DNA from: Synechococcus sp. WH 8020
GTDB lineage: Bacteria; Cyanobacteriota; Cyanobacteriia; PCC-6307; Cyanobiaceae
Direction: 5' to 3'
DNA length: 64,000 nt
Assembly (NCBI RefSeq): GCF_001040845.1
Contig: NZ_CP011941.1
Coordinates: 887,744 to 951,743, forward strand
Shown: piece after piece, positions 36,238 through 45,421 of the stretch
Numbering within the stretch: position 1 is the first letter of the stretch
Layout of the letters: every line of letters starts with the position of its first letter
Program-made: the position numbers and the translations under genes
Notes under the pieces: generated by a model
Database searches by the model: none
What the model was told of the DNA's origin: nothing
Seen by the model: the letters and a program-made list of their open reading frames with translations, nothing else

Positions 36238-37245
36238 TTAGGACCATTTCATCGTCGAGGAGGGATTCTCCTCGAAATACTGTCTGTAAAGTGCTGCAAA
36301 GTTACCGCGAGTCTGGAAGCCGTAATGTTCTCTTATTCGTTCAACAGTGTTTGCGGACAGTTGATTGCGGATTATTGAATTTCCTAGTGCCTTACGGACG
36401 TGCTCTAGACGTATGTATCGCAAAATTTCCATCGGACCAATGCCCATAGTTTCTTTGCATCCTCGGGAGAGAGCTGAGCGGGTGGTGTGAAGCTGTTCGA
36501 TTGCAACCTCCAGCGATAGGGGTACATCAACGTTGTCATAACCCCAAGCAACTAGATCTTTACATAACACATGGCGTTGCGTCTCTTTTAAAGGGATGTT
36601 CTTTATTAGTTGAGAGCTATCAAAGCATTGGGCCAAGCTTTCCATGGCATTCTTACTGTAATTCTCTACTTTCGTAGCCTCATTGCCACTCAGCCTCAGA
36701 GCGGACTTTACTATTGATCGAAATTGATTTAATGTTTCAACGGACGGAAGTATTGCATTGGATTGATTTGCTATTCCTTCAAAACTTGAAGAGCATTTGT
36801 TTGTATAGTGAGTGATATTCTCTCTTTTGCCGCTAAAATTAAGTATTCGACTATTTGCTGGCAAATGGAAAAGCCGGAAGTTTGTTTTATTTGTAAACCC
36901 ACCGAGAACCTGTGTTGCAACTTGGGATAAATCGTTGCTGAAGTTGCGTAAATTATTGACGGGCTCTGTTATGCTGGCATCAGTGCAACTAAAATTAATT
37001 ACCCCATCTTTTTTGTCGCCGCAAAAAAATATTGAGCGGTTTGCGCTGATGCTGAAAAAGACATTATCTTGATCTATTAAGGCTGTCAGACTGCACTCCA
37101 TCGCTCCGGGTTGAGTTTTAACTGCAAATACTGGATTGCGAAATAGTATTGATAAGGAATTTGCAACATCGACTGCTGTTGAAAACTGAAACTGCAAATA
37201 GTTTTTCGAACCACTCAATGTTGTAATTGTTCTTACATTGTGCAT
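36238..37245 (-). CDS. AraC-family transcriptional regulator
   Basis: A 335-residue regulator. The C-terminal 100 residues form the AraC double helix-turn-helix (SLEVAIEQLHTTRSALSRGC, then MGIGPMEILRYIRLEHVRKA, and REHYGFQTRGNFAALYRQYF). The first 220 residues are an unrecognised ligand or dimerisation domain. It is divergent from the short membrane-fusion protein and RND pump, and a 60-bp repeat with two direct CAACT sites lies between them. Control of the pump is a reasonable inference from position and the repeat's layout. Confidence 0.85.
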   Translation of the reverse strand: MHNVRTITTLSGSKNYLQFQFSTAVDVANSLSILFRNPVFAVKTQPGAMECSLTALIDQDNVFFSISANRSIFFCGDKKDGVINFSCTDASITEPVNNLRNFSNDLSQVATQVLGGFTNKTNFRLFHLPANSRILNFSGKRENITHYTNKCSSSFEGIANQSNAILPSVETLNQFRSIVKSALRLSGNEATKVENYSKNAMESLAQCFDSSQLIKNIPLKETQRHVLCKDLVAWGYDNVDVPLSLEVAIEQLHTTRSALSRGCKETMGIGPMEILRYIRLEHVRKALGNSIIRNQLSANTVERIREHYGFQTRGNFAALYRQYFEENPSSTMKWS

Positions 37246-37260
37246 TCACATATTACACAA

Positions 37261-37320
37261 GGGCTTGTTCAGCAATTGTCCCTGTTTTTTGGTGCAACTG
37301 GGACCAATCGTGTACAACTC
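37261..37320 (+). repeat. 60-bp three-copy element, copy A
   Basis: Begins GGGCTTGTTCAGCAATTG and includes GTGCAACTGGG and GTACAACTCAG with the two CAACT blocks 20 bp apart. It lies in the divergent promoter region between the AraC regulator and the efflux genes. Copies B (41277) and C (44363) share the layout. Confidence 0.7.
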
Positions 37321-37433
37321 AGCTCAGGCTGCTTGTTGAGGGCCTGCACAGGTCGGTGATAGATGGATTCTGATCTTCTTTGAGCAACTTGCTGAAAATC
37401 TCGCAATCATGGGCTCAACAATCAACTGAATAC

Positions 37434-38024
37434 ATGCGCGCGTTTGTTCTCAGCTGTGCTCTTCTGTGTGGTGGTGGTGTTCAGGGCTTAATTGTTCCAG
37501 CCTCTCTGGCCCATTCCGGCCATGGCGATGAGTTCGTCCAGAACGGTGAGGTCGATCAGGTGAAGGCTTCGCCTGAGCAGGATCAGCTCCTGGGCATCAC
37601 CACCGCTGCACCTCAGAGCGGACCCGATGGGCAGTTGACGCTACCGAGCGTCGCCATCGTTGATGCCGAGGGTAAATCACTGGTGTTCGTGCACAGCGGT
37701 AACACCTACGACCCGGTGTTCGTCCGTCTCGGGACTGCAACGAACGACCGCACGGTTGTTCTGGAGGGTGTTAGCGCCGATGAACAGGTGGTGGTCTCAG
37801 GAGCTCTTTCGCTTTACGCGGAGTCGCAGAAGAATGATCGTGTTCTGATTGAGACCAGCGCAACAAGCACCGCCGGCGACGAGTCGGGGCAGGCTGACGT
37901 TCAGCCTGCACAAAACAGCTCCCCTACATGGCTGCTCCCCGGAGGCATCGGAGTTGCTCTGCTGGTGATCCTCGGTGTGGTGTTGGGCATTCGCAGCCGT
38001 GGGCCTGGATCGAAGCAAGGATGA
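37434..38024 (+). CDS. Truncated-type membrane fusion protein of an RND efflux system
   Basis: From ATG 37434 the product has 196 residues; a TTG at 37380 would add 18 that make a poor signal peptide. It has a signal peptide (MRAFVLSCALLCGGGVQG), a short His/Asp region (AHSGHGDE), then only the last beta-rich part of a CusB/CzcB-type adaptor (LTLPSVAIVDAEGKSLVFV, VRLGTATNDRTVVLEGVSAD, EQVVVSGALSLYAES), followed by a C-terminal membrane helix (WLLPGGIGVALLVILGVVLG). The hairpin and lipoyl domains of a normal adaptor are absent. It is 12 bp before the RND pump gene, so they form an operon. Confidence 0.78.
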   Translation: MRAFVLSCALLCGGGVQGLIVPASLAHSGHGDEFVQNGEVDQVKASPEQDQLLGITTAAPQSGPDGQLTLPSVAIVDAEGKSLVFVHSGNTYDPVFVRLGTATNDRTVVLEGVSADEQVVVSGALSLYAESQKNDRVLIETSATSTAGDESGQADVQPAQNSSPTWLLPGGIGVALLVILGVVLGIRSRGPGSKQG

Positions 38025-38036
38025 TCTGACGGATCG

Positions 38037-41000
38037 ATGTTGAACACACTGCTCAACGCCATCCTGCGCGGTTCGATTGCACGCCGATGGCTCGTTGTTC
38101 TCTGTTCGCTGCTGATCAGCGTTTGGGGAGTGCTGAACCTTGTTCAGATGCCCATGGATGTGTTTCCCCCCTTTGCGCCGCCGCAGGTAGAAATACAAAC
38201 GTCCGCTCCTGGTCTGGCACCGGAACAGGTTGAGCGGCAGATCAGTGCGCCCATTGAGGCGGCTGTGAATGGGCTGCCAGGCGTGGATGTGGTGCGCTCC
38301 GCATCCAAGCCTGGGCTCTCGATGGTGCAGGTGGTGTTCCGCGATGCATCGCAGTTGCAGAGCGCTCGCCAGTTGGTGTCTGAACGCCTGCAGCAGCTCC
38401 GCACTCAATTGCCGGCGTCGGCCGATTCCCCGGAAATCTCCCCACCTCTTTCGCCCCTCGGCACCGTTCTCCAATACGCCTTCACGCTGCCTGAATCGGC
38501 AACGGCAGATCAGCAATTCCAGTTGCGCTCGTTGGTTCAAACCACCTACGAGAACGCTTTGCTCGCCATCCCTGGCGTGGCCCAGGTCACGATCTACGGC
38601 GGTGACCTGCCGCAGACTCAAGTTCAGCTGAACCTAGGTGCACTTCAGCAGCGCAATCTTTCTCTGTCCGACGTTGTTGAGGCAACCCGTGATGCCCTGA
38701 TCAAGGGTCGCGGTGGTGTTCAGATTTCTGGTGGGCAAGAACGTCTGATTCTTCCTCCCACCTTCAGCACCGCCAGGGCTGATCTCGCACAGGCACCCTT
38801 GCGTGCAACGACAGGTGAAATCACCGCTTTGGGCGATGTCGCTGAGATCCGCTCTGGAGCATCTTTAAGGCGGGGCGAAGCCACATTCAATGCCAAGCCG
38901 GCTGTGGTGTTGATGATCAACAAGCAACCGGATGTGGACACCCCGCGGCTAACGAAAGCTGTGGAACAACGGGTTGAGCAACTGAATGCGTCCCTGCCAA
39001 AGGATGTGGTGGTAAGCCAAACGTTTCGTCAAGCCCAGTTCATCGAGATTGCCATCCGCAATGTGAGCGAATCACTGCTGCTAGGCGTTGTGATCGTGGC
39101 AGCTGTGCTGGTGCTGTTTTTGATGAACTGGCGCACCGCTGTGATCACCCTCAGCGCCATTCCGTTGTCGTTGTTGGTTGGTCTGTTGTTGATGCGGGGG
39201 CTTGGGCTTCAGCTCAACACCATGACCCTCGGTGGTTTGGTGGTAGCCATCGGATCGGTGGTCGACGACGCCATCGTCGACATGGAGAACTGCTACCGGG
39301 GTCTGCGCCGGAATCGGCAGTTAGCGTCGCCCCAAGACCCCCTGGAGGTGGTGTTCCGCACCTCGGTGGACGTCCGTCAACCTGTGCTGTTTTCCACCCT
39401 GATCATCGTTGTGGTGTTCGCTCCGATCTTCACGCTCACGGGCGTGGAAGGGCGCATTTTCATGCCGATGGGCATCGCCTACGTGCTGTCGATTATGGCG
39501 TCGACGCTTGTGGCACTCACCCTTTCACCAGCCCTCTGTGCTCTGTTGCTGAGTCGTTCGCCGCTGCCGGCCAACCCCTCTTGGGTTGAGCGCACTGCGG
39601 AGCGGCTCTACAAGCCGATTCTCAATCTCGCTCTGACCACTCCGCGTCGCGTCTTGGCTCTTGCCCTGGCAACGGTGATGGCAGCTGTCTTGATTCTTCC
39701 AGGGCTTGGACGGGTGTTTTTGCCGGAGTTTCGCGAGCAGTCGCTGGTGAACTCGATGGTTCTTTATCCCGGTGTGTCTCTCGAGATGACGAGCCGCGCC
39801 GGCACAGTTCTCTCGCAACGTCTCCAGTCCAGCGATGACGTCGACTGGATCCAGGTGCGCTCCGGGCGTGCTCCAGGGGATGCCGATGGTGCGGGAGTGA
39901 ATATCGCTCACGTGGATCTGGAATTGAGTGATCAGGCCATGGCTGATCGTTCTGCTGCCATCGCTCGCATTCGTGAGGCCTTTCTCGCTCTACCTGGCGT
40001 GGCCCCCAACATTGGTGGATTCATCTCCCATCGGATGGATGAAGTGCTCTCTGGCGTACGCAGTGCGATTGCGATCAAGATTTCGGGCCCTGATCTGAAT
40101 GAACTCCGCCGCCTTGGTGAGCAGGTTCGTGATGTGGTGGGTGAGGTTCCAGGCGTGGTGGATCTTCAGCTCGAACCTCTGCTGCCGGTGCCCCAGATCC
40201 AGCTGACCATTGATCGTGAGCGGGCGCTACGGGAAGGGGTCAGTGTTGCAACGCTTGCGGAAGCCACGGACGTCGCCCTGCACGGTGCACTCATCAGCCC
40301 TGCTGAGCCAGCCAGTGGCCGCCATCCCTTGGTCGTGACTCTGCGACCTGAGGAACGCAGTGATCTGGACGTGTTGAGTCGGGTACCGATTCGAACCGCC
40401 TCTGGAGTGCTCAAACCGCTTGGCGACTTTGTGTTGGTGAAGTCAACTCGTGGCCCGAATGAGATCAACCGTGAGGATGTGTCTCGTCGAATCGTGGTAT
40501 CAGCCAACGTTGCCAGCCGCCCCTTGGGGCCGGTGGTGAATGACATTCGCAGCCAGGTGGCGCAGTCCGTCCGGCTGCCTGTTGGTTACAGCATTCGCTA
40601 TGGAGGCCAATTCGAATCAGAGCAACGCGCAACCCGTGCCTTGGTTCTCTACAGCCTCTTAGCTGCTGTGGTGATCGCTTGTTTGATGCTGGTTGCGGTG
40701 CGCTCTTGGCCAGCCACAGTGGCGATCCTGATCAATTTGCCCCTGGCCCTGGTGGGTGGTCTGGTCGCCGTTCTGATCAGTGGCGGAGTGCTGTCGGTGG
40801 CCTCGCTGATTGGTTTCATCACGTTGTTCGGCGTGGCCGTTCGCAATGGCCTTTTGCTGGTGGACAACTTCAATCGGCGCCATCAAAGCGGTGAGCCACC
40901 AATGGAGTTGATCCGCAACGGCAGCCTGGAGAGGCTGAACGCCATTTTGATGACGGCACTGACATCTTCCCTGGGCATGTTGCCGCTGGCCCTTGCGTTT

Positions 41001-41141
41001 GGCGCAGGCAATGAAATCCTTCAGCCCCTCTCCATCGTTGTGCTCGGAGGGCTGATCACCTCCACCTTGCTCACACTGGTGGTGATTCCGGCCCTGTATG
41101 CCCGCTATGGGCGTTGGCTTCTCCCTGCTACTACTCGATGA
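38037..41141 (+). CDS. Heavy-metal RND efflux pump (CzcA/CusA family)
   Basis: A 1034-residue RND transporter with the twelve-helix layout and two large periplasmic loops. HME-RND features include VVDDAIVDMENCYRGL in TM4, PMDVFPPFAPPQVEIQT near the N-terminus, and GVAVRNGLLLVDNFNRR in TM11. Such pumps expel divalent cations (zinc, cobalt, cadmium) or monovalent copper and silver. Metal ligands are not assignable with confidence. No outer-membrane factor gene follows, so a shared TolC homologue must be used. The pump and the short fusion protein form an operon beside an AraC regulator and near an ArsR-type gene. Confidence 0.9.
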   Translation: MLNTLLNAILRGSIARRWLVVLCSLLISVWGVLNLVQMPMDVFPPFAPPQVEIQTSAPGLAPEQVERQISAPIEAAVNGLPGVDVVRSASKPGLSMVQVVFRDASQLQSARQLVSERLQQLRTQLPASADSPEISPPLSPLGTVLQYAFTLPESATADQQFQLRSLVQTTYENALLAIPGVAQVTIYGGDLPQTQVQLNLGALQQRNLSLSDVVEATRDALIKGRGGVQISGGQERLILPPTFSTARADLAQAPLRATTGEITALGDVAEIRSGASLRRGEATFNAKPAVVLMINKQPDVDTPRLTKAVEQRVEQLNASLPKDVVVSQTFRQAQFIEIAIRNVSESLLLGVVIVAAVLVLFLMNWRTAVITLSAIPLSLLVGLLLMRGLGLQLNTMTLGGLVVAIGSVVDDAIVDMENCYRGLRRNRQLASPQDPLEVVFRTSVDVRQPVLFSTLIIVVVFAPIFTLTGVEGRIFMPMGIAYVLSIMASTLVALTLSPALCALLLSRSPLPANPSWVERTAERLYKPILNLALTTPRRVLALALATVMAAVLILPGLGRVFLPEFREQSLVNSMVLYPGVSLEMTSRAGTVLSQRLQSSDDVDWIQVRSGRAPGDADGAGVNIAHVDLELSDQAMADRSAAIARIREAFLALPGVAPNIGGFISHRMDEVLSGVRSAIAIKISGPDLNELRRLGEQVRDVVGEVPGVVDLQLEPLLPVPQIQLTIDRERALREGVSVATLAEATDVALHGALISPAEPASGRHPLVVTLRPEERSDLDVLSRVPIRTASGVLKPLGDFVLVKSTRGPNEINREDVSRRIVVSANVASRPLGPVVNDIRSQVAQSVRLPVGYSIRYGGQFESEQRATRALVLYSLLAAVVIACLMLVAVRSWPATVAILINLPLALVGGLVAVLISGGVLSVASLIGFITLFGVAVRNGLLLVDNFNRRHQSGEPPMELIRNGSLERLNAILMTALTSSLGMLPLALAFGAGNEILQPLSIVVLGGLITSTLLTLVVIPALYARYGRWLLPATTR

Positions 41142-41276
41142 ACCATGGGTGTCTGCAGAATCACATCAGTAAACGGTTGATTTGGGTGGCTGAAGCTGGT
41201 GGGAATCCTGCTGATCAGCGCTGGGGTTTCTGGCCTTTGCTGCCTCTTTGTCCACAGTTGCTTTAATCGGTCTGAA

Positions 41277-41337
41277 GGGCATGTCCCCGAGTTGTCCCTG
41301 GTTTTTTGTGCAACTGGGGTCGATGGTGTGCAACTCA
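41277..41337 (+). repeat. 60-bp three-copy element, copy B
   Basis: Nearly identical to copy A (TTGTCCCTGGTTTTTTGTG, CAACTGGGGTCGATGGTG, CAACTCAG). It lies 136 bp downstream of the RND pump and just before the end of the convergent ArsR-type gene. No plus-strand gene starts nearby. Confidence 0.7.
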
Positions 41338-41360
41338 GGCATCAATCCACTGAGACGAGC

Positions 41361-41627
41361 TCAGGTCTTGAACGTCTCCAGCTTGTCTTCGAGGGTCTGA
41401 CGAAGCTGCTGGCACACCAATGAACAAAGGTTGTCGACCAATGGATCGTCGGCATGAACAATGACCGGTTGGCCTTGGCGCTCGCTTCGCACCAGGTCGG
41501 CCTGACTCAGTTGGCTCAGTTGCCTGCTGATGTGTGACTGAGACAAAACGGTCTTCTCTATCAGCTTCAGCACGTCACTGGGTGATGAACGCAGTTCGCA
41601 GATCAGTTGAATTGATCTTGATAACAA
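41361..41627 (-). CDS. Short ArsR-type winged-helix regulator
   Basis: An 88-residue winged-helix protein: SIQLICELRSSPSDVLKLIE, LSQSHISRQLSQLSQADLV as the recognition helix region, and SERQGQPVIVHADDP as the wing. It lacks the usual first helix and starts at TTG 41627 directly after an upstream stop, so it may be N-terminally truncated. No Cys-based metal site is visible in the remaining helices apart from C-S-L-V-C. Position suggests a metal-efflux role. Alternative: a decayed ArsR gene. Confidence 0.65.
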   Translation of the reverse strand: MLSRSIQLICELRSSPSDVLKLIEKTVLSQSHISRQLSQLSQADLVRSERQGQPVIVHADDPLVDNLCSLVCQQLRQTLEDKLETFKT

Positions 41628-42070
41628 CTTTGTTTCCAGCGATTGAGTTCATGCCCTATGCGAATGATATTGATTGTTCTGACTTTGGAATAACTGATCT
41701 GAATAGCTGAGCTTCATTTTCCGCATCATTCTTCGCTGATCATTGTCACCAATGGATCAACAAGGAACGACACGGCTACACAGAGACCTATGAATTTCAA
41801 GAAAAATTCATGCAGTTCATGCTTGCAACAACAGATTGGCATTTTGGGCCATCCAAACTGGAGTCGGCAATCGATTAAGGACGATGGATCTGAGATCTAT
41901 CGATTTGAGGATGATACATCCGTTTGATCTATTCATTATCAATAGAGAGATTGTCTTCTCCATTTTGCACCCTCTTGATTAAGCAGTTGCGGTTACAAGC
42001 TGTGAGCATTGCACAGGGATGAAACCTTTATTTTGTAGCATGTAAACGCCTCTTAAATGACTGCCCTAAA
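41628..42070. other. Intergenic region with a possible gene remnant
   Basis: A frame ending at TAA about 41877 reads CHQWINKERHGYTETYEF, then MQFMLATTDWHFGPSKLESAID, protein-like but with no complete start. It may be the last piece of a lost gene. No ribosome-binding site or recognised operator was found. A weak GAATGATATTGATT stretch near 41660 does not match the Zur box well. Confidence 0.38.
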
Positions 42071-42427
42071 GTGGTTGACAATTGCGTTTCGATTCATCCC
42101 TACTTTGTGATCAAGCCTGGCTGCTCCGACCAATTCCGCGAAGTTTGCAAGAAGTTCATTTCCAAAACATCCAGCGAACAAGGTTGCTTGTATTACGGCT
42201 TTTCATTTGCGGGCCATCAGGCCTTCTGCCGTGAGGGCTATGTGGATGCTGATGCGGCACTGCTCCATTTGGACAATGTAGGTGTTGTAATTCAGGAAGC
42301 GCTTCAGTACGCTGAAATTGAGCGCTTGGAAATCCATGGGAATGCAGATCAGCTTGATATTCTTAAAGAGAAAGTCGCTGCATTGAACCCAGTTCTATTC
42401 ACTCTGGAACAGGGATTCCGCCACTGA
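42071..42427 (+). CDS. Antibiotic biosynthesis monooxygenase (ABM)-like protein
   Basis: A 118-residue ABM-type dimeric alpha-beta barrel protein: VSIHPYFVIKPGCSDQFRE, then TSSEQGCLYYGFSFAGHQAF and REGYVDADAALLHLDNVG. The family includes cofactor-free oxygenases, haem-binding proteins and stress proteins with no known substrate. The GTG start at 42071 is used. It stands alone between the ArsR-type gene and the MFS carrier. Confidence 0.75.
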   Translation: MVDNCVSIHPYFVIKPGCSDQFREVCKKFISKTSSEQGCLYYGFSFAGHQAFCREGYVDADAALLHLDNVGVVIQEALQYAEIERLEIHGNADQLDILKEKVAALNPVLFTLEQGFRH

Positions 42428-42679
42428 ACATTTCTTGGACAGCTCAGCGTTGCCAGCTGTGGTCTTCACGCCTGGCATCATTCATTTCAACCGCAAGCAC
42501 AACGTCCTGGTCACGAGGCGTGTTGAGTGTGTCTGAATCAAGGTTGTTGTCGATGTTTGCGCCATCACTACAGTTCTCATCCTCCAAGATCTGAGACGTC
42601 CACGACTTCGTTTGGCAAACCCAGACTTCAATTCAGGATCTGAGTATTCTCTGCTTCGGCCAGAAGCCATGGGAAAGTG

Positions 42680-43924
42680 TCAACGATTTCCTTTGATCGT
42701 TTTCGCCGAACTGGAATCAGACACTAATTGTTTGCAGCTCAATACTGCCGTGACAACCAAGCCAACACCGAGAGCGACAGTGGCGATCTCAAACAAATTC
42801 GTATAAGTGGCTCCACGCTTGAGAAAAGCCGACATTCCAAGACTTCCCACACTCAACCCAAACGCAAAGATCAGACTCAGGTTGCCCCATACCCTGGGAT
42901 GTTGTTCAGGGCCAACGCATTCCATCGTCCGCTGAGAGGTTGCTGATACCATCCCAAGAACAAAGAAGCCTGAGAGGCCAGCCGCAACAGCCATTAACAC
43001 AATCTGTTTGGTGATTAAGACAAGGATCAGACTCGCGATACCGCTTGAAAACATGGTCAGTAATGTTGCGCGACTTCCGAATTGCGTGACCAGTAATCCA
43101 CTGCTTCCTGCACCAACTGCGAATCCCAATCCAAGAAAACTGAAGATCTGACTCGCTTCTGCAATGGCAACCCCTAAATCACGATGCAAATAATCGGTCA
43201 TGAACAAGGTTGGTGGCTGCATACCGATCGCCCCACAGGCATAGGCAACGCCAAGACCCATCAGCACTTTGTTCTGGTTTCCCGTGAAACGTGCAGACTG
43301 AGGCGGCGCTGGGAGCGGTTGTTCCGATGCCCGTGACGTGAGTGGCCAGACAGCAAGAGAGGCAACGGCGATCAGGAGTGCTTCATAGAACCAGCCAATT
43401 TGTACGTCTTTTGTTAGAACAAAGGGAAGCGTTAATGAAACGAATAGAGTGAACAGACCAGCTCCAGAGAAGGCCAACCCAGCCCCAATTTTCTGGAGTT
43501 TTTCCGGCAATTGAGACGCTAAAACTGAAGGTGTTAAAACCACCAGAGGTGCGGCCGATAATCCAGCGATAAATCTTGCTGCAACAAGCCATGAAAATCC
43601 AAAATTGAAGGACGACATCAAGACACCCAACAAAGCGAATACAAGCCCCATTCTCATCACTGATTGAATACCACAGCGTCGCGGGAAAAAGATTGCGATC
43701 AAACAACTAACGACGTAACCCGTACAGTTGGCTCCTCCAAGAAAGCCAGCCTGGGGCACATCGACCCAACCATCCCTGATCAGTGCGGGTACAAGAGGCG
43801 TGTAGGCAAATCTAGACATCCCAAGTGCAACACCAATTGCACAAATACCTGCCAGTATTGATCTGAACGGACTTAATCTTGTCTGATGCATAGGTTGTTG
43901 ATCAAACGCCTTGCTTGAATACAA
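42680..43924 (-). CDS. YbfB/YjiJ-type MFS transporter
   Basis: A 414-residue, twelve-helix major facilitator. The start of the first helix (LAGICAIGVALGMSRFAYTPLVPAL) and the family segment DGWVDVPQAGFLGGANCTGY are typical of the YbfB/YjiJ branch of MFS. The substrate is unknown. An ATG at 43924 gives a short hydrophilic leader; ATG 43891 (MHQTRLSPF) is an alternative. No partner gene is adjacent. Confidence 0.85.
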   Translation of the reverse strand: MYSSKAFDQQPMHQTRLSPFRSILAGICAIGVALGMSRFAYTPLVPALIRDGWVDVPQAGFLGGANCTGYVVSCLIAIFFPRRCGIQSVMRMGLVFALLGVLMSSFNFGFSWLVAARFIAGLSAAPLVVLTPSVLASQLPEKLQKIGAGLAFSGAGLFTLFVSLTLPFVLTKDVQIGWFYEALLIAVASLAVWPLTSRASEQPLPAPPQSARFTGNQNKVLMGLGVAYACGAIGMQPPTLFMTDYLHRDLGVAIAEASQIFSFLGLGFAVGAGSSGLLVTQFGSRATLLTMFSSGIASLILVLITKQIVLMAVAAGLSGFFVLGMVSATSQRTMECVGPEQHPRVWGNLSLIFAFGLSVGSLGMSAFLKRGATYTNLFEIATVALGVGLVVTAVLSCKQLVSDSSSAKTIKGNR

Positions 43925-44282
43925 ATCTCATCGAGTTATGCATGACTCGCCTTCCAACTGATCAATACAGTTCTCAACCCTCTTTTAACACTGAAGCACG
44001 TCTTGCGCTCTTTCCATTTTGAACAGAGTTCGATTCCATGATCAATCAACTGTGAGACGGCTGCCTCTGCAGTTCCCATCAAGTTCGCCCCCTCAGGCCT
44101 TCCTTTCATCGTTTGTGCTTCATCGTTTTTGCGCCTTCGTGCATGGGTTCATCGCTGCCGACGTACTTGCTGCACTGTCTTGATAGCAATGCAATCAGGA
44201 AGACGGCTGCAGAGCAGTGCTGTCGAACTGATGCTGATCTATAGCTGAATCCAGTCATGGCAGGAGATCTGAGTACAACTGA

Positions 44283-44302
44283 GGTCGTCTCGCGAGACGA
44301 CC
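44283..44302. repeat. Perfect 20-bp palindrome
   Basis: GGTCGTCTCG directly followed by its reverse complement CGAGACGACC. There is no spacer. This size suits a dimeric repressor of the TetR/MarR type or a recombinase site. No gene starts close by. Confidence 0.6.
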
Positions 44303-44362
44303 AGACCTGGCCATGGTGGCCACTGCTGCCACCAAGCTCCAAGTTTTCGAAACTAGTTTGAG

Positions 44363-44422
44363 GGGCTTGTCCACCAGTTGTCTCTGGAATTTTGTCCAAC
44401 TGGGCAGGATTGATTTCAACTC
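44363..44422 (+). repeat. 60-bp three-copy element, copy C
   Basis: More diverged than A and B but with the same plan: CCAGTTGTCTCTGG, TCCAACTGGG, TTCAACTC, with the CAACT blocks 20 bp apart. CCAGTTG and CAACTGG here also form a perfect 7-bp stem with a 16-nt loop. It lies in the intergenic region between the MFS and DJ-1 genes. Confidence 0.6.
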
Positions 44423-44724
44423 CCCAGTGGTTCGACCTCGCTTTGAATCCTGCTTCACAGGAGATGGACAGAGAGAACTTGCGCATATGTCCCTAACCAA
44501 GGAACTTCTCCCCAATGAAATTTGGTGTGGTCATCACACCGCGAAAGTGCCATTCGGCGCAGTTGAGACGAGCAGGGATGGGCCTGGCTGATCGACATCA
44601 GATCGTCTACCTCTGACACCTAGCGGAAAGCCAGGGCTATGTCCGGCGCCGAAACTGCGGTAGCAAAGCTGCCGAAGACGACTCACAGAACCAAAGTGGA
44701 GACGATCACTGAGGCATAGAGGGA

Positions 44725-45348
44725 TCAATCCCCAACCAGACCATGCAATTTGGCGAAAGGATCCCAGCTTGGATCGCGGTGCCACTCATATTCAGCGAAA
44801 GTCGCAACCTGATCTGCCAACTTGGGGCTGATCAATTGGGCAATCACCGCCAAGGACATGTCGATCCCTGCCGAGACTCCCGACGAGCTGAAGAATTTTC
44901 CATCTTCCACCCAACGCGCTTGTTTCTCCCACTGCACCAAGGAGCTCTGGGACGTCACCCAATCGAAGGCCATTTTGTTGGTGGTGGCATGTACCCCATC
45001 CAGCACGCCTGCTTTGGCCAGTAGGGCACTGCCGGTGCAGACGGAGGTCACGAGAGTGGCTCGCTGCGACTGATCCTTCAACCAATCCAACAGCACCTGA
45101 TTGCCAACCTCATGCCGTGTACCTGGACCGCCCGGAACCAGCAGTAGATCGAACCCTTTTGCATCGCAAAAGGAACAATCCACGATGCTCTTCGGCCCCT
45201 GGCGGCTGGCGATCACGCCGCCATGCTCACAGACCAGGCGGATGTCGAAATGGTCTGCTGCCATTCCATACATTTCCAGTGGACCAAAGACATCAAGAAG
45301 TTCAAAACCTTCAAAGAGAAGAACTCCGATGCTTCGTTTGTTGGACAT
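44725..45348 (-). CDS. DJ-1/PfpI family protein (isonitrile-hydratase-like)
   Basis: A 207-residue DJ-1/PfpI-fold protein. The conserved G-x-x-x-x-D-V-F-G-P-L-E segment (FELLDVFGPLEMYGMA), the VPGGPG loop at 71-76, and the nucleophile elbow V-T-S-V-C-T-G-S-A-L-L-A with Cys104 are all present. This subgroup contains isonitrile hydratase and AraC-type sensor domains; this protein lacks a DNA-binding part. Activity is inferred only at family level. It starts at ATG 45348, 74 bp after the stop of the exported hypothetical gene upstream on the same strand. Confidence 0.85.
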   Translation of the reverse strand: MSNKRSIGVLLFEGFELLDVFGPLEMYGMAADHFDIRLVCEHGGVIASRQGPKSIVDCSFCDAKGFDLLLVPGGPGTRHEVGNQVLLDWLKDQSQRATLVTSVCTGSALLAKAGVLDGVHATTNKMAFDWVTSQSSLVQWEKQARWVEDGKFFSSSGVSAGIDMSLAVIAQLISPKLADQVATFAEYEWHRDPSWDPFAKLHGLVGD

Positions 45349-45421
45349 TGGCTAGTCCTCACGAGTGGATGACGCCTACAGCTGGTGCCAGGGGCCGTTG
45401 CCAAGGCTGCTGGCTTGGAGA

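Larger units (their letters stand above)
43925..44724. other. Gene-poor region with a perfect palindrome and repeat copy C
   Basis: About 800 bp. It holds a 20-bp perfect palindrome at 44283-44302 and repeat copy C at 44363-44422. Frames on both strands lack recognisable sequence or start signals. A plus-strand segment near 44640 (GYVRRRNCGSKAAED) looks protein-like but ends quickly. Confidence 0.42.

Noticed and set aside
37797-38621. Minus-strand 274-codon frame opposite the RND pump start
   Set aside because: It crosses two real plus-strand genes and has no family features.
41645-41675. GAATGATATTGATT stretch upstream of the ArsR-type gene as a fifth Zur box
   Set aside because: Only the left half fits the 7-1-7 pattern; the right half does not pair or match the consensus.
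44106-44515. Minus-strand frames over the palindrome and repeat copy C
   Set aside because: Translations show no family resemblance and run through the repeat element; treated as non-coding.
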